This document shows, piece after piece, positions 43,001 through 51,374 of a DNA stretch of 64,000 nucleotides. The notes beneath the pieces were generated by a model. It worked only from the letters and a program-made list of their open reading frames with translations, was not told where the DNA came from and ran no database searches. Origin of the DNA: Terriglobia bacterium (GTDB lineage Bacteria; Acidobacteriota; Terriglobia; Bryobacterales; UBA6623); assembly GCA_009838515.1 (NCBI GenBank), contig VXRL01000033.1, forward strand, positions 1-64,000, read 5' to 3'. The position numbers and the translations under genes are program-made. The stretch's first letter is position 1. Each line of letters opens with the position of its first letter.

Positions 43001-43145
43001 GCCCGTCGCCCTGGGCCTGGGAAAGACAGGAAGCGAGATCCACGCGCCGCTAGCCCTCGTGGTCCTGCTGGGGCTGGCGAGTTCGACGCTGCTAAACATG
43101 CTGGTCGTGCCCACAGTCTTTTGGCGCTGGCACAGGTCAGCGTAG
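40062..43145 (+). CDS. Heavy-metal efflux (CusA/CzcA-type) RND permease
   Basis: Inner-membrane proton-driven pump of 1027 residues with the RND layout: TM1 (LVLAVSGGVLAWGGFAV), a large periplasmic loop, TM2-6, a second loop and TM8-12. The opening PVEVLPDLTAPTVSVITEHPG and GEILFIALTS segments are typical of heavy-metal RND pumps. The TM4 region reads AIGALVDDALIDVENVV, carrying three Asp and one Glu, as expected for metal/proton coupling. It is neither the standard CzcA DFG/VDG pattern nor that of CusA, so the metal cannot be assigned. Third gene of the operon with the channel and adaptor. Confidence 0.94.
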   Translation: MLDSLIRWSLANRTLVLAVSGGVLAWGGFAVSQLPVEVLPDLTAPTVSVITEHPGLAPVDMERLVTFPVETALNGAPSLRRVRSATAAGVSVVWAEFDWGEDTYLTRQMVAERLGLAAKNLPPTASQPALGPTASIMGEILFIALTSDRHDDVELRTVADTVIRRGILAVPGVAQVTPLGGGRKQYQVLLAPDRLKSYGVSLTEVEAALAAGSSNTSAGFQTHLGHEHLLRGIGRFVGWQQIRDAVVRSSNVVPIQVSDLGEVRIDAAQRRGAAALNGEAAVIVGVRKQPNTNTLALTERVEARIRALEPALPEGMRIHGRVLRQADFVEAAISNLEEALSFGGLLVVVVVIVFLGSWRASAIALFAIPFSLGVTFIGLKVLGLSINGMTLGGIAIAIGALVDDALIDVENVVRRLRQNAARPLEERLPTLQVVFRASSEIRGSIVFATLIVVLVFSPLFALESVEGMLLRPLGIAYIVAILASLLVALTVTPALCSVLLPRSRSISQVGGWALVGWLRRLYEPILRWGLDHAAVVLSVALLLVAAALAGLQDVGRRFLPELNEGSLTISAATVPGTSLRDSDRLGAALERILLSVPGVVSTGRRTGRAEADEHLQGVESSEIDVRLDLRIRSKEEVVAEIRDRASLIPGTNINVGQPISHRIDHMLSGTRASVAVKIFGGELDVLRALAEQVQAAMRSIPSVIDLASDRQADVPVLTVRFRRDDLARYGVPAGQAADALRTVFLGNEVGAVFEGDVPVPIVVRYAAASGEEIETVRQTLIDTPSGARVPLSAVADIREDRSPNMVTREGVQRKIVVSCNVAGEDLRGAVNQIQQAVAASVELPQGYRIEYGGQFESEARATRRMLLLGALAIGGILVLLVTALESLADALIVMCNLPLALVGGVAGVYVGGGVLSVASLIGFITLFGIAVRNGIMLLAHIRRLMAEEGIADLRQAVIRGSSERLAPILMTAVSTGIALLPVALGLGKTGSEIHAPLALVVLLGLASSTLLNMLVVPTVFWRWHRSA

Positions 43146-43444
43146 GAGAAAGCGCGCATGGCTTGCTCGCGCCATCTGGCCAGTCGTGGTCTAGGCTAGA
43201 GGACTGCGGCCGGATCGAGGCCAAATCTGCTGATCTCCAATTTCTAACGTGGCTGGGGCTTGCAGTCTTCTGGCCGATCAGAATAAACGAACAACACATT
43301 CGAAAACGGTGCTGGCGCGCGCCCCAGAAGTCCCTCGGAGCCTGCCCAGCCCCCTCCTCTTCCGGCGGTGTATGACCCACTCACTCCCACTTCCTCTGCT
43401 CTGCCTCCTTCGGGCTCGGCTGTGACCATGAGGGGAGCCTCGCT
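43146..43444. other. Intergenic region between RND operon and glycosyltransferase
   Basis: About 299 bases without a supported gene. Short frames on either strand show no family signature. A good ribosome binding site AGGGGAG (43431-43437) precedes the glycosyltransferase. No clear terminator for the pump operon was found. Confidence 0.5.
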
Positions 43445-44698
43445 ATGAGGATTCTTGTCGTCACTCTCGGAAGCGCGGGGGATGTGCATCCGTTCGTGGC
43501 GGTCGCTCTGGCGCTACGCGAGCGTGGCCATGCGGTCAGGTTCGCCACGAATCCACACTTCGCTCCTCTGTTGGAACGGCTCGGCCTGCCGCTTCGGCCA
43601 ATCGGAACGGTCGAGGATTTCGAGGAAGCCATGTCGCACCCTGGCCTGTGGCGGCCAGTCCGTGGCCTAGGGGTCGTTACCGACCTGGCCCTCCGCGCCG
43701 TCCACGATGTTTATTGTCTCGTGGAGGAGGAGGCTCGCAGCGATACCGTTGTCGTCAGCCACTCGCTGGCATTCGGCGCGCGGGTCGCCCACGACGCTCT
43801 GGGAGTGCCGCTCGTCACGCTGCATCTTGCACCGGCCGCGCTGTGGAGCATCGAGGCTCCAGCCGTGGCACCGACGCGGATGGGCTCGATCGAGCGCTGG
43901 CCGAAAATCGCCAAGCGACTCTGCTTTGGTCTCATGGACAAGCTTGTCGATCTCAAGCTCGGGCCTGGAATCAATGAGTTGCGCGCGAGCGTCGGTCTTG
44001 CCCCGGTCCGCCACATCGCCAGCCGCTGGTGGCATTCCCCGCAGCGTGTCGTCGGGCTCTTTCCGGACTGGTACGCCGCGCCGCAGCCGGACTGGCCTCC
44101 GCAAGCAGTGCTGACGGGGTTTCCGCTATACGACGAACAGGGCGTGACGGGTTTGCCGGCGCATCTAGAGGCGTTCCTCGCTGAGGCCGTGGCGGCCGGC
44201 GATCCCCCAGTGGCCTTCGCGCCCGGTTCCTCCAACCGCCAAGCCCACCGTTTCTTTGCGGCTGCTGCGGATGCGTGCCGGCGGCTTCGGCGCCGCGGGG
44301 TTCTGCTCACGCGCTATCCGGAGCAGCTCCCCGGCCAGCTTCCTAGCGGGGTCGTGCATGCCGAATACGCCCCGTTCAGCGCCTTGTTGCCGCGTGTCGC
44401 GGCCCTCGTGCATCACGGCGGAATCGGTACGTGCGCCCAGGCCCTCGCCTCCGGGCGGCCGCAGCTGGTGATGCCGATGGGCTTCGACCAGCCCGACAAC
44501 GCAGCTCGGCTTGCCCGGCTTGGTGTGGCCAGCGCCTTGCCTCCGAAGCGTTTCACCGGCGCGAGCGTCGCTCGCGAGCTAGGCACGCTCCTGGGTTCGA
44601 ACGCTGTCGCAGGCCGATCCGCGGAACTCGCACGGCGGTTCGAAGGCATCGACCCGGTCAGCCGGACATGCGACCTCATCGAGGAATGCGGGCGTTGA
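43445..44698 (+). CDS. GT1-family (UGT/MGT-like) glycosyltransferase
   Basis: Nucleotide-sugar-dependent glycosyltransferase with a GT-B fold, 417 residues, acting on a lipid or small hydrophobic acceptor. The N-terminus MRILVVTLGSAGDVHPFVAVA and the C-terminal donor-binding region LVHHGGIGTCAQALASGRPQ with MPMGFDQPDNAARL match the sterol glucosyltransferase/UGT group. AGGGGAG seven bases before ATG 43445 supports the start. Acceptor unknown. It stands alone; the next gene is 184 bases on. Confidence 0.92.
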   Translation: MRILVVTLGSAGDVHPFVAVALALRERGHAVRFATNPHFAPLLERLGLPLRPIGTVEDFEEAMSHPGLWRPVRGLGVVTDLALRAVHDVYCLVEEEARSDTVVVSHSLAFGARVAHDALGVPLVTLHLAPAALWSIEAPAVAPTRMGSIERWPKIAKRLCFGLMDKLVDLKLGPGINELRASVGLAPVRHIASRWWHSPQRVVGLFPDWYAAPQPDWPPQAVLTGFPLYDEQGVTGLPAHLEAFLAEAVAAGDPPVAFAPGSSNRQAHRFFAAAADACRRLRRRGVLLTRYPEQLPGQLPSGVVHAEYAPFSALLPRVAALVHHGGIGTCAQALASGRPQLVMPMGFDQPDNAARLARLGVASALPPKRFTGASVARELGTLLGSNAVAGRSAELARRFEGIDPVSRTCDLIEECGR

Positions 44699-44882
44699 GG
44701 GGTTCGTCCCAGAAGCGGGAGGAGGAGTTCCGTCTGCGGTCCCGGGACGTGCTACGCGTGGCCGGGGTTCGCCCTGAGAATCAAGTCGTAAGAGTCAAGC
44801 AAGCTTCCCGGTGGTTATGCTGGAGCAGCGGCGACTTCCACCGGGCGTGCTTGTGTCCGTGGCCTCGCCACGGGAGGGGAGT

Positions 44883-45152
44883 ATGAGAGTTTCTCGCATG
44901 GCACTGGGCCTGACATTGGGAATCCTGTGGGGATGCGCGTTTGGAATCATCGGAACCTTACACATGCTGGTTCCGCCCTATGGCGAACAGTTCTTCGAGT
45001 TCATGGCGTCGGTCTATCCAGGCATTACCGGGTCCGGGTCGCTGCTGGACATCTTGCTGGGTGTGCTGTACGGACTCGTCGACGGGTTTCTTGGCGGATG
45101 GCTGATCGCATGGCTGTACAACGTGTTGGCACAACGGCTAGCGAAGCAGTGA
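44883..45152 (+). CDS. Small membrane protein resembling 'bacteriophage holin' family
   Basis: Protein of 89 residues with two to three hydrophobic segments: LGLTLGILWGCAFGIIGTL at the N-terminus and LLDILLGVLYGLVDGFLGG plus WLIAWLYNVL at the C-terminus, with GEQFFEFMASVYPGITGSG between. This layout matches a widespread chromosomal family labelled holin by databases but not shown to act in lysis. GGAGGGGA sits just upstream of ATG 44883; the longer frame from 44811 lacks such a signal. No phage genes surround it, so a phage origin is unlikely. Confidence 0.75.
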   Translation: MRVSRMALGLTLGILWGCAFGIIGTLHMLVPPYGEQFFEFMASVYPGITGSGSLLDILLGVLYGLVDGFLGGWLIAWLYNVLAQRLAKQ

Positions 45153-45236
45153 GCGTTCGACTAAATCTGTCGGAATTGCTAACTCGGTCTCCCCTGCGGG
45201 TTCCAAATGGTGCCCCGCCCGATATAAGATGACTGT

Positions 45237-47966
45237 ATGCCGAGAGTTCCGACGGTGTGGTTCGCAGTCTGCCTGGTAGGTATCGCCGCTGGCGTTGCAG
45301 GTGCGGCACCCTCGCCGGAGGGAGTGGAGTTCTTCGAGAACAAGATCCGCCCCGTCTTGGCCAAGAACTGTTACACCTGCCATTCGGCGGAAGCCAAGAC
45401 CCGCATGGGTGGGCTTTCGCTGGACACTCGCGACGGCATCCGTGAGGGCGGACAGCGGGGCCACGCTGTGGTGCCGTCTGATGTCGAAGCGAGTTTGATT
45501 CTGGGTGCCTTGCGCTACAAGGGCGGCCTGAAGATGCCCCCCACAGGCAAGCTTCCCGACGAGGTTGCTGAGGACTTCGCCACTTGGATCGAGATGGGTG
45601 CGCCGGACCCGCGCGAGGCGAACGTCGCGCCTCAGGAGAGCAGCATCGACTTGGAACAGGGCAGGCGCTACTGGGCGTTCCAAGCTCCTCGTTCGGAGGC
45701 TCTGCCGGCAGTGCAGGATCTCGCGTGGGCGCGCGGAGCCGTGGACCAACACGTGCTGGCCGCATTGGAGCGCCAAGGTCTGCGACCGGTCCCTGACGCA
45801 AGCAAGGCGGACCTGCTCCGACGCGTTACCTACGATCTCACCGGACTGCCCCCGTCCGTGGACGAGACGGAAGCATTCATGGCCGATCGCAGCGGGACTG
45901 CCTACTCCGACGTGGTGGAACGCCTGCTCGAATCCGACCGCTTCGGCGAGCGCTGGGGCCGGCACTGGCTGGACGTGGTGCGTTACTCGGATTCCATCGG
46001 CCGCACGCGCAACCTGCCGTTTCCAATGGCGTGGCGGTATCGCGACTACGTCATCCGGGCGTTTAATGCCGACAAGCCCTTTGACCGCTTCGTGCAGGAA
46101 CAGGTCGCTGGCGACCTGCTCCCATACAACAGTCCCGGGGAGCGTGTGGAGAATCAGATCGCGACCGGGTTTCTCGCGCTGGGAGCGCACGACCTCAACG
46201 AGATCGACGCGAAGCAGTTCGACATGGACGTCGCCGACGAGATGATCAACGTCACGACCCGCTCCATGCTCGCCCTGAGCGTGGGCTGCGCCCGTTGCCA
46301 CGATCACAAGTTCGACCCGATTCCGACCAAGGACTACTACGCACTGGCGGGTGTCTTCCGCAGTAGCGAGCTGCGCAACGGCCTGCGCCGCCGTCCCCGC
46401 TTCAACGCAGGCTACTTCCGCGTCGAGCGCATGGTGACGCTGGACGGAGTGCCCGACTTCACTTCGGCGGATGCAGAGGAAACGAGGGCCGAGCGCGCGC
46501 GGCTGTGGGGCGAGTTGCAGGCCGCCGAGGAGAATCGCGACCGGAACGCATGTCGGCAATTTTCCCGCGCACTCAGCAAGCTGCCCATGCCGGAGAACTT
46601 GGCGATGGGAGTGGTGGAGGCTGCCGAGCCGGTGGCAATGCGCGTCAACATCGGCGGAGACCCCCACACTCTCGGCGATTCCGTCCAGCGCGGATTCGTG
46701 CAAGTGCTGTATCCGCCAGGTGCGGGAATTCCCGGGATCGGGCAGGGCGAGAGCGGGCGCCTGCAGCTCGCGGAATGGCTGACGCGCCGGGACAATCCGC
46801 TGACGGCCCGCGTGATGGCCAACCGGGTCTGGCACCAGCTCACGGGCAAGGGCATCGTTGCCACGGTAGACAATTTCGGCTCGACGGGGCGGCAGCCGAC
46901 CAACCAAGCCCTGCTCGACTACCTAGCCGTGCGCTTCGTCGACAGCGGCTGGTCTGTCAAGAGTCTCGTCCGCGAAATCGTCCTGAGCCGCACGTACGGG
47001 CTCTCGACGGAACTTGATGACGGCAACTTTGAGAAGGACCCCGACAACAACCTCAATTGGCGGGCTAACCTCCGCCGCTTGGAAGCGGAGTCCGTGCGGG
47101 ATGCTGTCCTCTATGTGAGCGGCGAGCTGGAGCTCGAGGCTTCTTCGCCGTCCCCGGTTGCGTCGTTTGACCGGAGCCAACTGCTCAATCCCGGCAACAG
47201 GCAGCTGCGCGCGTGGGAGTTCGACGATCGGTACCGGAGCGTGTACGTGCCGGTCGTGCGCAACCTCGCCGTCCGCATGTTCGAGGCGTTCGACTTCCCC
47301 GAACCCAGCGAGACGCACGGCGTTCGTGACGTGACCACCGGTCCCAGTCAAGCGCTTTTCCTGATGAACAGCAAGTTCATCCGCTCGAACGCTCTGATCG
47401 CGGCAGAACGGCTGATGGCTGCACATTCGCGAGATCGCGACCGCGCCCGCCATGCCTTTCGCCAAGTGCTTTCCAGGGATCCTACCGCAGCCGAGGAAGA
47501 GCGGGCGGTGAGACGGGTCCGAGATATCGCGCGCACACTTAGCTCGCCAGAAGGCAAGGCGGCGGACCGCGCAGCGGCGGAAGCGTGGCTGGAGGACCTG
47601 CTCACGGCTGCGCTGGAACGCGAAGCTGATCCGAGCGAACTGTCCGCGGCGATGCAGTCCGTCGTGTCCGATGAGCCCGGTGCGGCCGATTCGGCCGTAG
47701 CTATGAGCAGCGCGTTTGCCGACGAGGAGGGCGCGATGCGCGCAGCGCTGGTGCAGCGCGTAGTGGAGGCTGCGCTCGGACGACGGACGGAAGCCAAGGA
47801 GCGTTCGCAGATGCGCAAGAGCATCAAGGACTGGTACACTTCGCAAGCAGGAACCGATGGTTCCGGCTCGCGAATGCTAGCGGCATCAGCCGATCCGGTC
47901 CACGAGGCGTGGACCCGCATCTATCACGCGCTGTACAACAGCGCGGAGTTTCGTTTCCGCAATTGA
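45237..47966 (+). CDS. Secreted cytochrome-c-like/DUF1549/DUF1553 (planctomycete-type) protein
   Basis: Exported protein of 909 residues with a signal peptide (AVCLVGIAAGVAGAA). Near residue 45 a heme-binding CYTCH motif (VLAKNCYTCHSAEAK) marks the planctomycete-type cytochrome c domain. DUF1549 follows (RWGRHWLDVVRYSDSIG) and then a second CxxCH in CARCHDHKFDPIPTKDYY. DUF1553 is the C-terminal half (LTARVMANRVWHQLTGKGI, ESVRDAVLYVSGEL, GPSQALFLMNSKFI). Biochemical function is unknown; such proteins are nearly always encoded beside DUF1501 proteins, as here with a 21-base gap. Located outside the cytoplasm, perhaps in oxidation of complex substrates, which is inference. Confidence 0.94.
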   Translation: MPRVPTVWFAVCLVGIAAGVAGAAPSPEGVEFFENKIRPVLAKNCYTCHSAEAKTRMGGLSLDTRDGIREGGQRGHAVVPSDVEASLILGALRYKGGLKMPPTGKLPDEVAEDFATWIEMGAPDPREANVAPQESSIDLEQGRRYWAFQAPRSEALPAVQDLAWARGAVDQHVLAALERQGLRPVPDASKADLLRRVTYDLTGLPPSVDETEAFMADRSGTAYSDVVERLLESDRFGERWGRHWLDVVRYSDSIGRTRNLPFPMAWRYRDYVIRAFNADKPFDRFVQEQVAGDLLPYNSPGERVENQIATGFLALGAHDLNEIDAKQFDMDVADEMINVTTRSMLALSVGCARCHDHKFDPIPTKDYYALAGVFRSSELRNGLRRRPRFNAGYFRVERMVTLDGVPDFTSADAEETRAERARLWGELQAAEENRDRNACRQFSRALSKLPMPENLAMGVVEAAEPVAMRVNIGGDPHTLGDSVQRGFVQVLYPPGAGIPGIGQGESGRLQLAEWLTRRDNPLTARVMANRVWHQLTGKGIVATVDNFGSTGRQPTNQALLDYLAVRFVDSGWSVKSLVREIVLSRTYGLSTELDDGNFEKDPDNNLNWRANLRRLEAESVRDAVLYVSGELELEASSPSPVASFDRSQLLNPGNRQLRAWEFDDRYRSVYVPVVRNLAVRMFEAFDFPEPSETHGVRDVTTGPSQALFLMNSKFIRSNALIAAERLMAAHSRDRDRARHAFRQVLSRDPTAAEEERAVRRVRDIARTLSSPEGKAADRAAAEAWLEDLLTAALEREADPSELSAAMQSVVSDEPGAADSAVAMSSAFADEEGAMRAALVQRVVEAALGRRTEAKERSQMRKSIKDWYTSQAGTDGSGSRMLAASADPVHEAWTRIYHALYNSAEFRFRN

Positions 47967-47987
47967 GGTGGGCTCGGGAGTACGGTT

Positions 47988-49373
47988 ATGTCAGCAATCT
48001 TCCAGAATCGCAGGGGCTTTCTGAGGCACGCCGCGGCCGGGTTCGGCTACACGGCGTTTGCCGGCCTCGCCGCGTTCGAATCCCTGCACGCCAAGGGGAG
48101 CCAGAATCCGCTGTTGCCGAAGGCGCCTCACTTCGAGCCGAAGGCCAAGCGGGTGATCTTTCTCTTCATGCAGGGCGGCCCTACCCAGCACGACACGTTC
48201 GACTACAACCCCGATCTCGCCAAGTACGCCGGCATGAGTTCGGAGATGGAGCTGGCGGCTGGCAACACGAGCGGCAAGATCCTGCCATCGGTGTTTGACT
48301 TCAAGCCGGGCGGCAAGAGCGGGCTGCCGATCTCCGATGTCTTTCCGCACTTGCGCGAGCATGCGGACGAGCTGTGCCTGCTCAATGGCATGCACACCGA
48401 TTCTCCGGCGCATCCGCAGGCGACGATCTTCACTCACACCGGCAGCATCACGTTCGTGCGGCCGTCGATCGGCTCGTGGACCGTGTACGGCTTGGGGACA
48501 GAGAACCAAGATCTGCCGGGATTCGTGACCATGAACCCGCCGCCAGTCGGCGGCTCTGCCCTGTACGGCTCGGCCTTCCTGCCGGCTAGCTACCAGGGCA
48601 CGCGCCTGAACATCGCGGCGGGCCAAGAGGCTGTGCAGAACATCCGCAACGCGACTATGAGCTTGGAAGCACAGCGCCGTCAGCTCGATTACGTGCAGGG
48701 GCTGAATCGCGAGCTGCTAGATCGGTCCGACCGAGACGATCAGGTGGAAGGCGTGATCCAGTCGTACGAGCTAGCGTTTCGGATGCAGACCGCCGTGCCG
48801 GAGGCGATGGATCTGACGTCCGAGCCCGAGAAGGTGCGCGAGATGTACGGCCTCGATGCAAAGGAGACGCGTGAGTTTGGGACGCAGTGCCTGCTGGCGA
48901 GACGCATGGCCGAGAAGGGTGTGCGCTTTATCGAACTGGGGTATCGCGGCTGGGACCACCACAACAACCTGCGCAAGAGGCTCGCGGATAGCGCCGCTGC
49001 TATAGACAAGCCGATCGCCGCCCTGATCGCCGATCTGAAGCGGCGCGACATGTTGGACGAGACGCTCATCGTCTGGGGCGGGGAATTCGGACGCTCCAGC
49101 TACGAGCAGAACGACAAGGCCGATGGACGGCGCCACAACAATCGCGGCTACACCATGTGGATGGCTGGCGGCGGGATCAAGGGCGGGATGCGCTTCGGAC
49201 GCTGCGACGAACATGGCGTGGCTGTCGAGGGTCGGGTGCACCTGCACGACCTGCATGCGACGATACTGCAGCAGTTGGGGCTGGATCACACCAAGCTGAC
49301 GTACCGTTACGCCGGGCGCGACTTCCGCTTGACGGACGTGCACGGGCGAGTCGTCAACGAGATCATTGCGTAG
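47988..49373 (+). CDS. DUF1501 protein, Tat-exported, sulfatase-fold relative
   Basis: Exported protein of 461 residues. A Tat-type signal (NRRGFLRHAAAGFGYTAFAGLA) opens it. Family segments are VIFLFMQGGPTQHDTFDYNP, SDVFPHLREHADELCLLNGM, CLLARRMAEKGVRFIEL, and LIVWGGEFGRSS. DUF1501 proteins belong to the alkaline phosphatase/sulfatase superfamily but lack the sulfatase C-x-P-S-R signature. Function unknown. It is the second gene of the pair with the preceding DUF1549/DUF1553 protein and is almost certainly co-transcribed and functionally linked. Confidence 0.94.
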   Translation: MSAIFQNRRGFLRHAAAGFGYTAFAGLAAFESLHAKGSQNPLLPKAPHFEPKAKRVIFLFMQGGPTQHDTFDYNPDLAKYAGMSSEMELAAGNTSGKILPSVFDFKPGGKSGLPISDVFPHLREHADELCLLNGMHTDSPAHPQATIFTHTGSITFVRPSIGSWTVYGLGTENQDLPGFVTMNPPPVGGSALYGSAFLPASYQGTRLNIAAGQEAVQNIRNATMSLEAQRRQLDYVQGLNRELLDRSDRDDQVEGVIQSYELAFRMQTAVPEAMDLTSEPEKVREMYGLDAKETREFGTQCLLARRMAEKGVRFIELGYRGWDHHNNLRKRLADSAAAIDKPIAALIADLKRRDMLDETLIVWGGEFGRSSYEQNDKADGRRHNNRGYTMWMAGGGIKGGMRFGRCDEHGVAVEGRVHLHDLHATILQQLGLDHTKLTYRYAGRDFRLTDVHGRVVNEIIA

Positions 49374-50045
49374 GCTCGGCACCGGGCCGTAGCGGGCGCC
49401 ATGCGAGGTTCGTTCCTCGACCCGGTCTCGGGAATTCCGATTGCCGGTTCCCAGACTTCTGGAAGTAAGTCCGCCCCGACGCTTGTAGTTGATCAACGAA
49501 TCAACCAAGCGAGAGTCGATTGGAGCTTCTCCCGTCTGATTCATTCGTTTGCATAACAGATCATTACAAGGAACCTTTCGCAAACGAAACAGCATGATCG
49601 CACCAGCTTGAATCGGCCGGAACTCACTTCAGCCTCGGATTTCAGGTGTGGGTTCTGGAAATTGTGACCGGTCAGATAGCGTCGAAGAAGAGGGGCGGGC
49701 AAGAGGGCGATCTAGAAGACAGGATGCCTGAAGAGGGTGAAAACCGCTGTCCGGGCGGTCAACTTCCATTCGGCTGACATCGTCGCAGCCGTCACGCGGC
49801 CGATGGCTGTTCACTTCCAAACATACTGAATGCGATGGAGGTGACGACTAGGATGGTCGGGTCGCTTAGGCGGCTGGTTGGTTCAGGCGACTCTCCGGTC
49901 GCCGTTCCACGGCCACATGCTTGCTGGATTCAAGGCCAATTGACTGGTTCAGGTCGCGACAAGAATCTCTGCAAGGCGATCGTTAGATTTCGCGATCTTC
50001 CATATTTTTCTCGTAAATCATCCAAATCATGGATAATATACAAGG
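49374..50045. other. 672-base AT-richer intergenic region
   Basis: No supported gene. Parts (about 49480-49620 and 49980-50045) are clearly richer in A and T than the rest of the window. It contains the 9-base inverted repeat listed next, a smaller one (TTGAT/ATCAA near 49490), and, before the ATPase gene, the small palindrome ATCCA/TGGAT (50020-50034) overlapping a GATAAT -10-like box. This could be the promoter-operator of the ATPase gene. Base composition suggests separately acquired DNA. Confidence 0.5.
49544..49588. repeat. Perfect 9-base inverted repeat with 27-base spacer
   Basis: TTCGTTTGC at 49544-49552 and its exact complement GCAAACGAA at 49580-49588. The spacer is AT-rich. It may be a protein-binding or recombination site, or a hairpin; nothing recognisable as a transposase or integrase gene is next to it. 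Confidence 0.6.
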
Positions 50046-51221
50046 ATGGTTGCCCGTAGGGCAGAGAGAATTGTTCGGGACGCCCTCGAGTTTCAGGCCG
50101 CGGTCGCGGTGATCGGGCCGCGACAAGTCGGCAAGACAACCCTGGCGCGCGCGATCGGAGACGAGCTGAACGCGGTCTACGTAGATCTGGAAGACCGCGT
50201 CGACCGAGAGAAGCTGGAGGAACCGAGGATGTTCCTCGAGAGGTACGAGGACCGGTTGGTGATCCTAGATGAAATCCACCGAGTGCCGAACTTGTTCAAT
50301 GATCTGCGAGGCACAATCGACCGTGGCCGCCGCAAGGGACTGCGAACCGGTCGATTCCTGGTTCTCGGATCCGCCTCGGTTGATGTCCTGCGCCAGTCGA
50401 GCGAAACCCTCGCCGGACGGATCGCCTATGTGGACTTGGGTCCACTGGACATCCTCGAAATTGAACCGGGGATGGACCCCCTTGTGGAACTCTGGGTTCG
50501 GGGAGGATATCCGGACAGTTTTCTCGCGCAAAGCAGTGCAACCAGCTTCAAGCTCCGACAGCACTTCATCCGGACCTATCTGGAGCGTGACGTGGCCGCC
50601 TTCGGGCCGCGCTTGCCAGCGGCCGCTCTCGAGCGGCTATGGACGATGCTTGCACATAGCCAAGGGGGCATTCTGAACGCGTCGCGTCTGGCGAGTGCCC
50701 TGGGAACCAGCTACCAGACCGTGACCCGATACATTGACGTACTAGCCGGATTGCTGCTTGTCCGCCGTCTTCCGCCTCTACTCGCCAACGTCGGAAAGCG
50801 TCTCGTCAAGTCTCCCAAGGTGTATGTCCGCGATAGCGGACTGGTTCACGCACTGCTCTCAATCGACGATTTCGAGACACTCGCCGGCCATCCAGTGATC
50901 GGCCAGAGCTGGGAAGGACTCGTCATCGAGAACCTGTTGGCGGCCGCCCCCGAACGGACCCTGGCAAGCTACTACAGGACTGCCGCCGGGGCCGAAGCGG
51001 ATCTGGTGCTGGAGTTTCCGGACGGCCGACGCTGGGCGATCGAAGCGAAGCGTAGCCTCGCCCCCTCGCTGACGAAGGGCTTTCACAACGCTAGAAAGGA
51101 TTTGTCACCAGAGAGATCCTTCGTCGTGTATCCCGGCGACGAGCGCTACAGCCGAACCTCCGAAGTCGAGGTCATCGGCTTGCGGGAACTAGCCGCCGAG
51201 CTCGCTGGCGTCGCAAGCTGA
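50046..51221 (+). CDS. AAA_14/DUF4143-family ATPase
   Basis: ATPase of 391 residues. Walker A is GPRQVGKTT near residue 23 and Walker B is LVILDEIHR near residue 75; the sensor region GSASVDVLRQSSETLAGR follows. The C-terminal DUF4143 domain shows FIRTYLERDV, LASALGTSYQTVTRYIDVL, YVRDSGLVHALL, and a nuclease-like GAEADLVLEF with WAIEAKRS. The last part resembles the D-E-K arrangement of PD-(D/E)XK folds. The cellular role of the family is unknown and its members move often between genomes. It stands alone beside an AT-rich intergenic region, fitting lateral transfer. Confidence 0.92.
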   Translation: MVARRAERIVRDALEFQAAVAVIGPRQVGKTTLARAIGDELNAVYVDLEDRVDREKLEEPRMFLERYEDRLVILDEIHRVPNLFNDLRGTIDRGRRKGLRTGRFLVLGSASVDVLRQSSETLAGRIAYVDLGPLDILEIEPGMDPLVELWVRGGYPDSFLAQSSATSFKLRQHFIRTYLERDVAAFGPRLPAAALERLWTMLAHSQGGILNASRLASALGTSYQTVTRYIDVLAGLLLVRRLPPLLANVGKRLVKSPKVYVRDSGLVHALLSIDDFETLAGHPVIGQSWEGLVIENLLAAAPERTLASYYRTAAGAEADLVLEFPDGRRWAIEAKRSLAPSLTKGFHNARKDLSPERSFVVYPGDERYSRTSEVEVIGLRELAAELAGVAS

Positions 51222-51374
51222 CTCAAGACGCAATGGACCTTGCAGCACCAAATCAGTGCGCCCAGCAGCGCGTAGGAGACCTCTATTTCTCAAGCGTGCG
51301 GAGTCTAGCTGGGCTGGCGGGAAAAGCAGAAAGACCCTTTGCAGCGCCTCTGGTTTGGAGGTTTACGGGGTGGT

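Noticed and set aside
44883-45152. Prophage remnant based on the holin-like gene
   Set aside because: No other phage gene is nearby and the family is common on chromosomes without phage context.
49835-50059. 74-residue open frame before the DUF4143 ATPase
   Set aside because: No family signature, and it overlaps the start of the ATPase gene.
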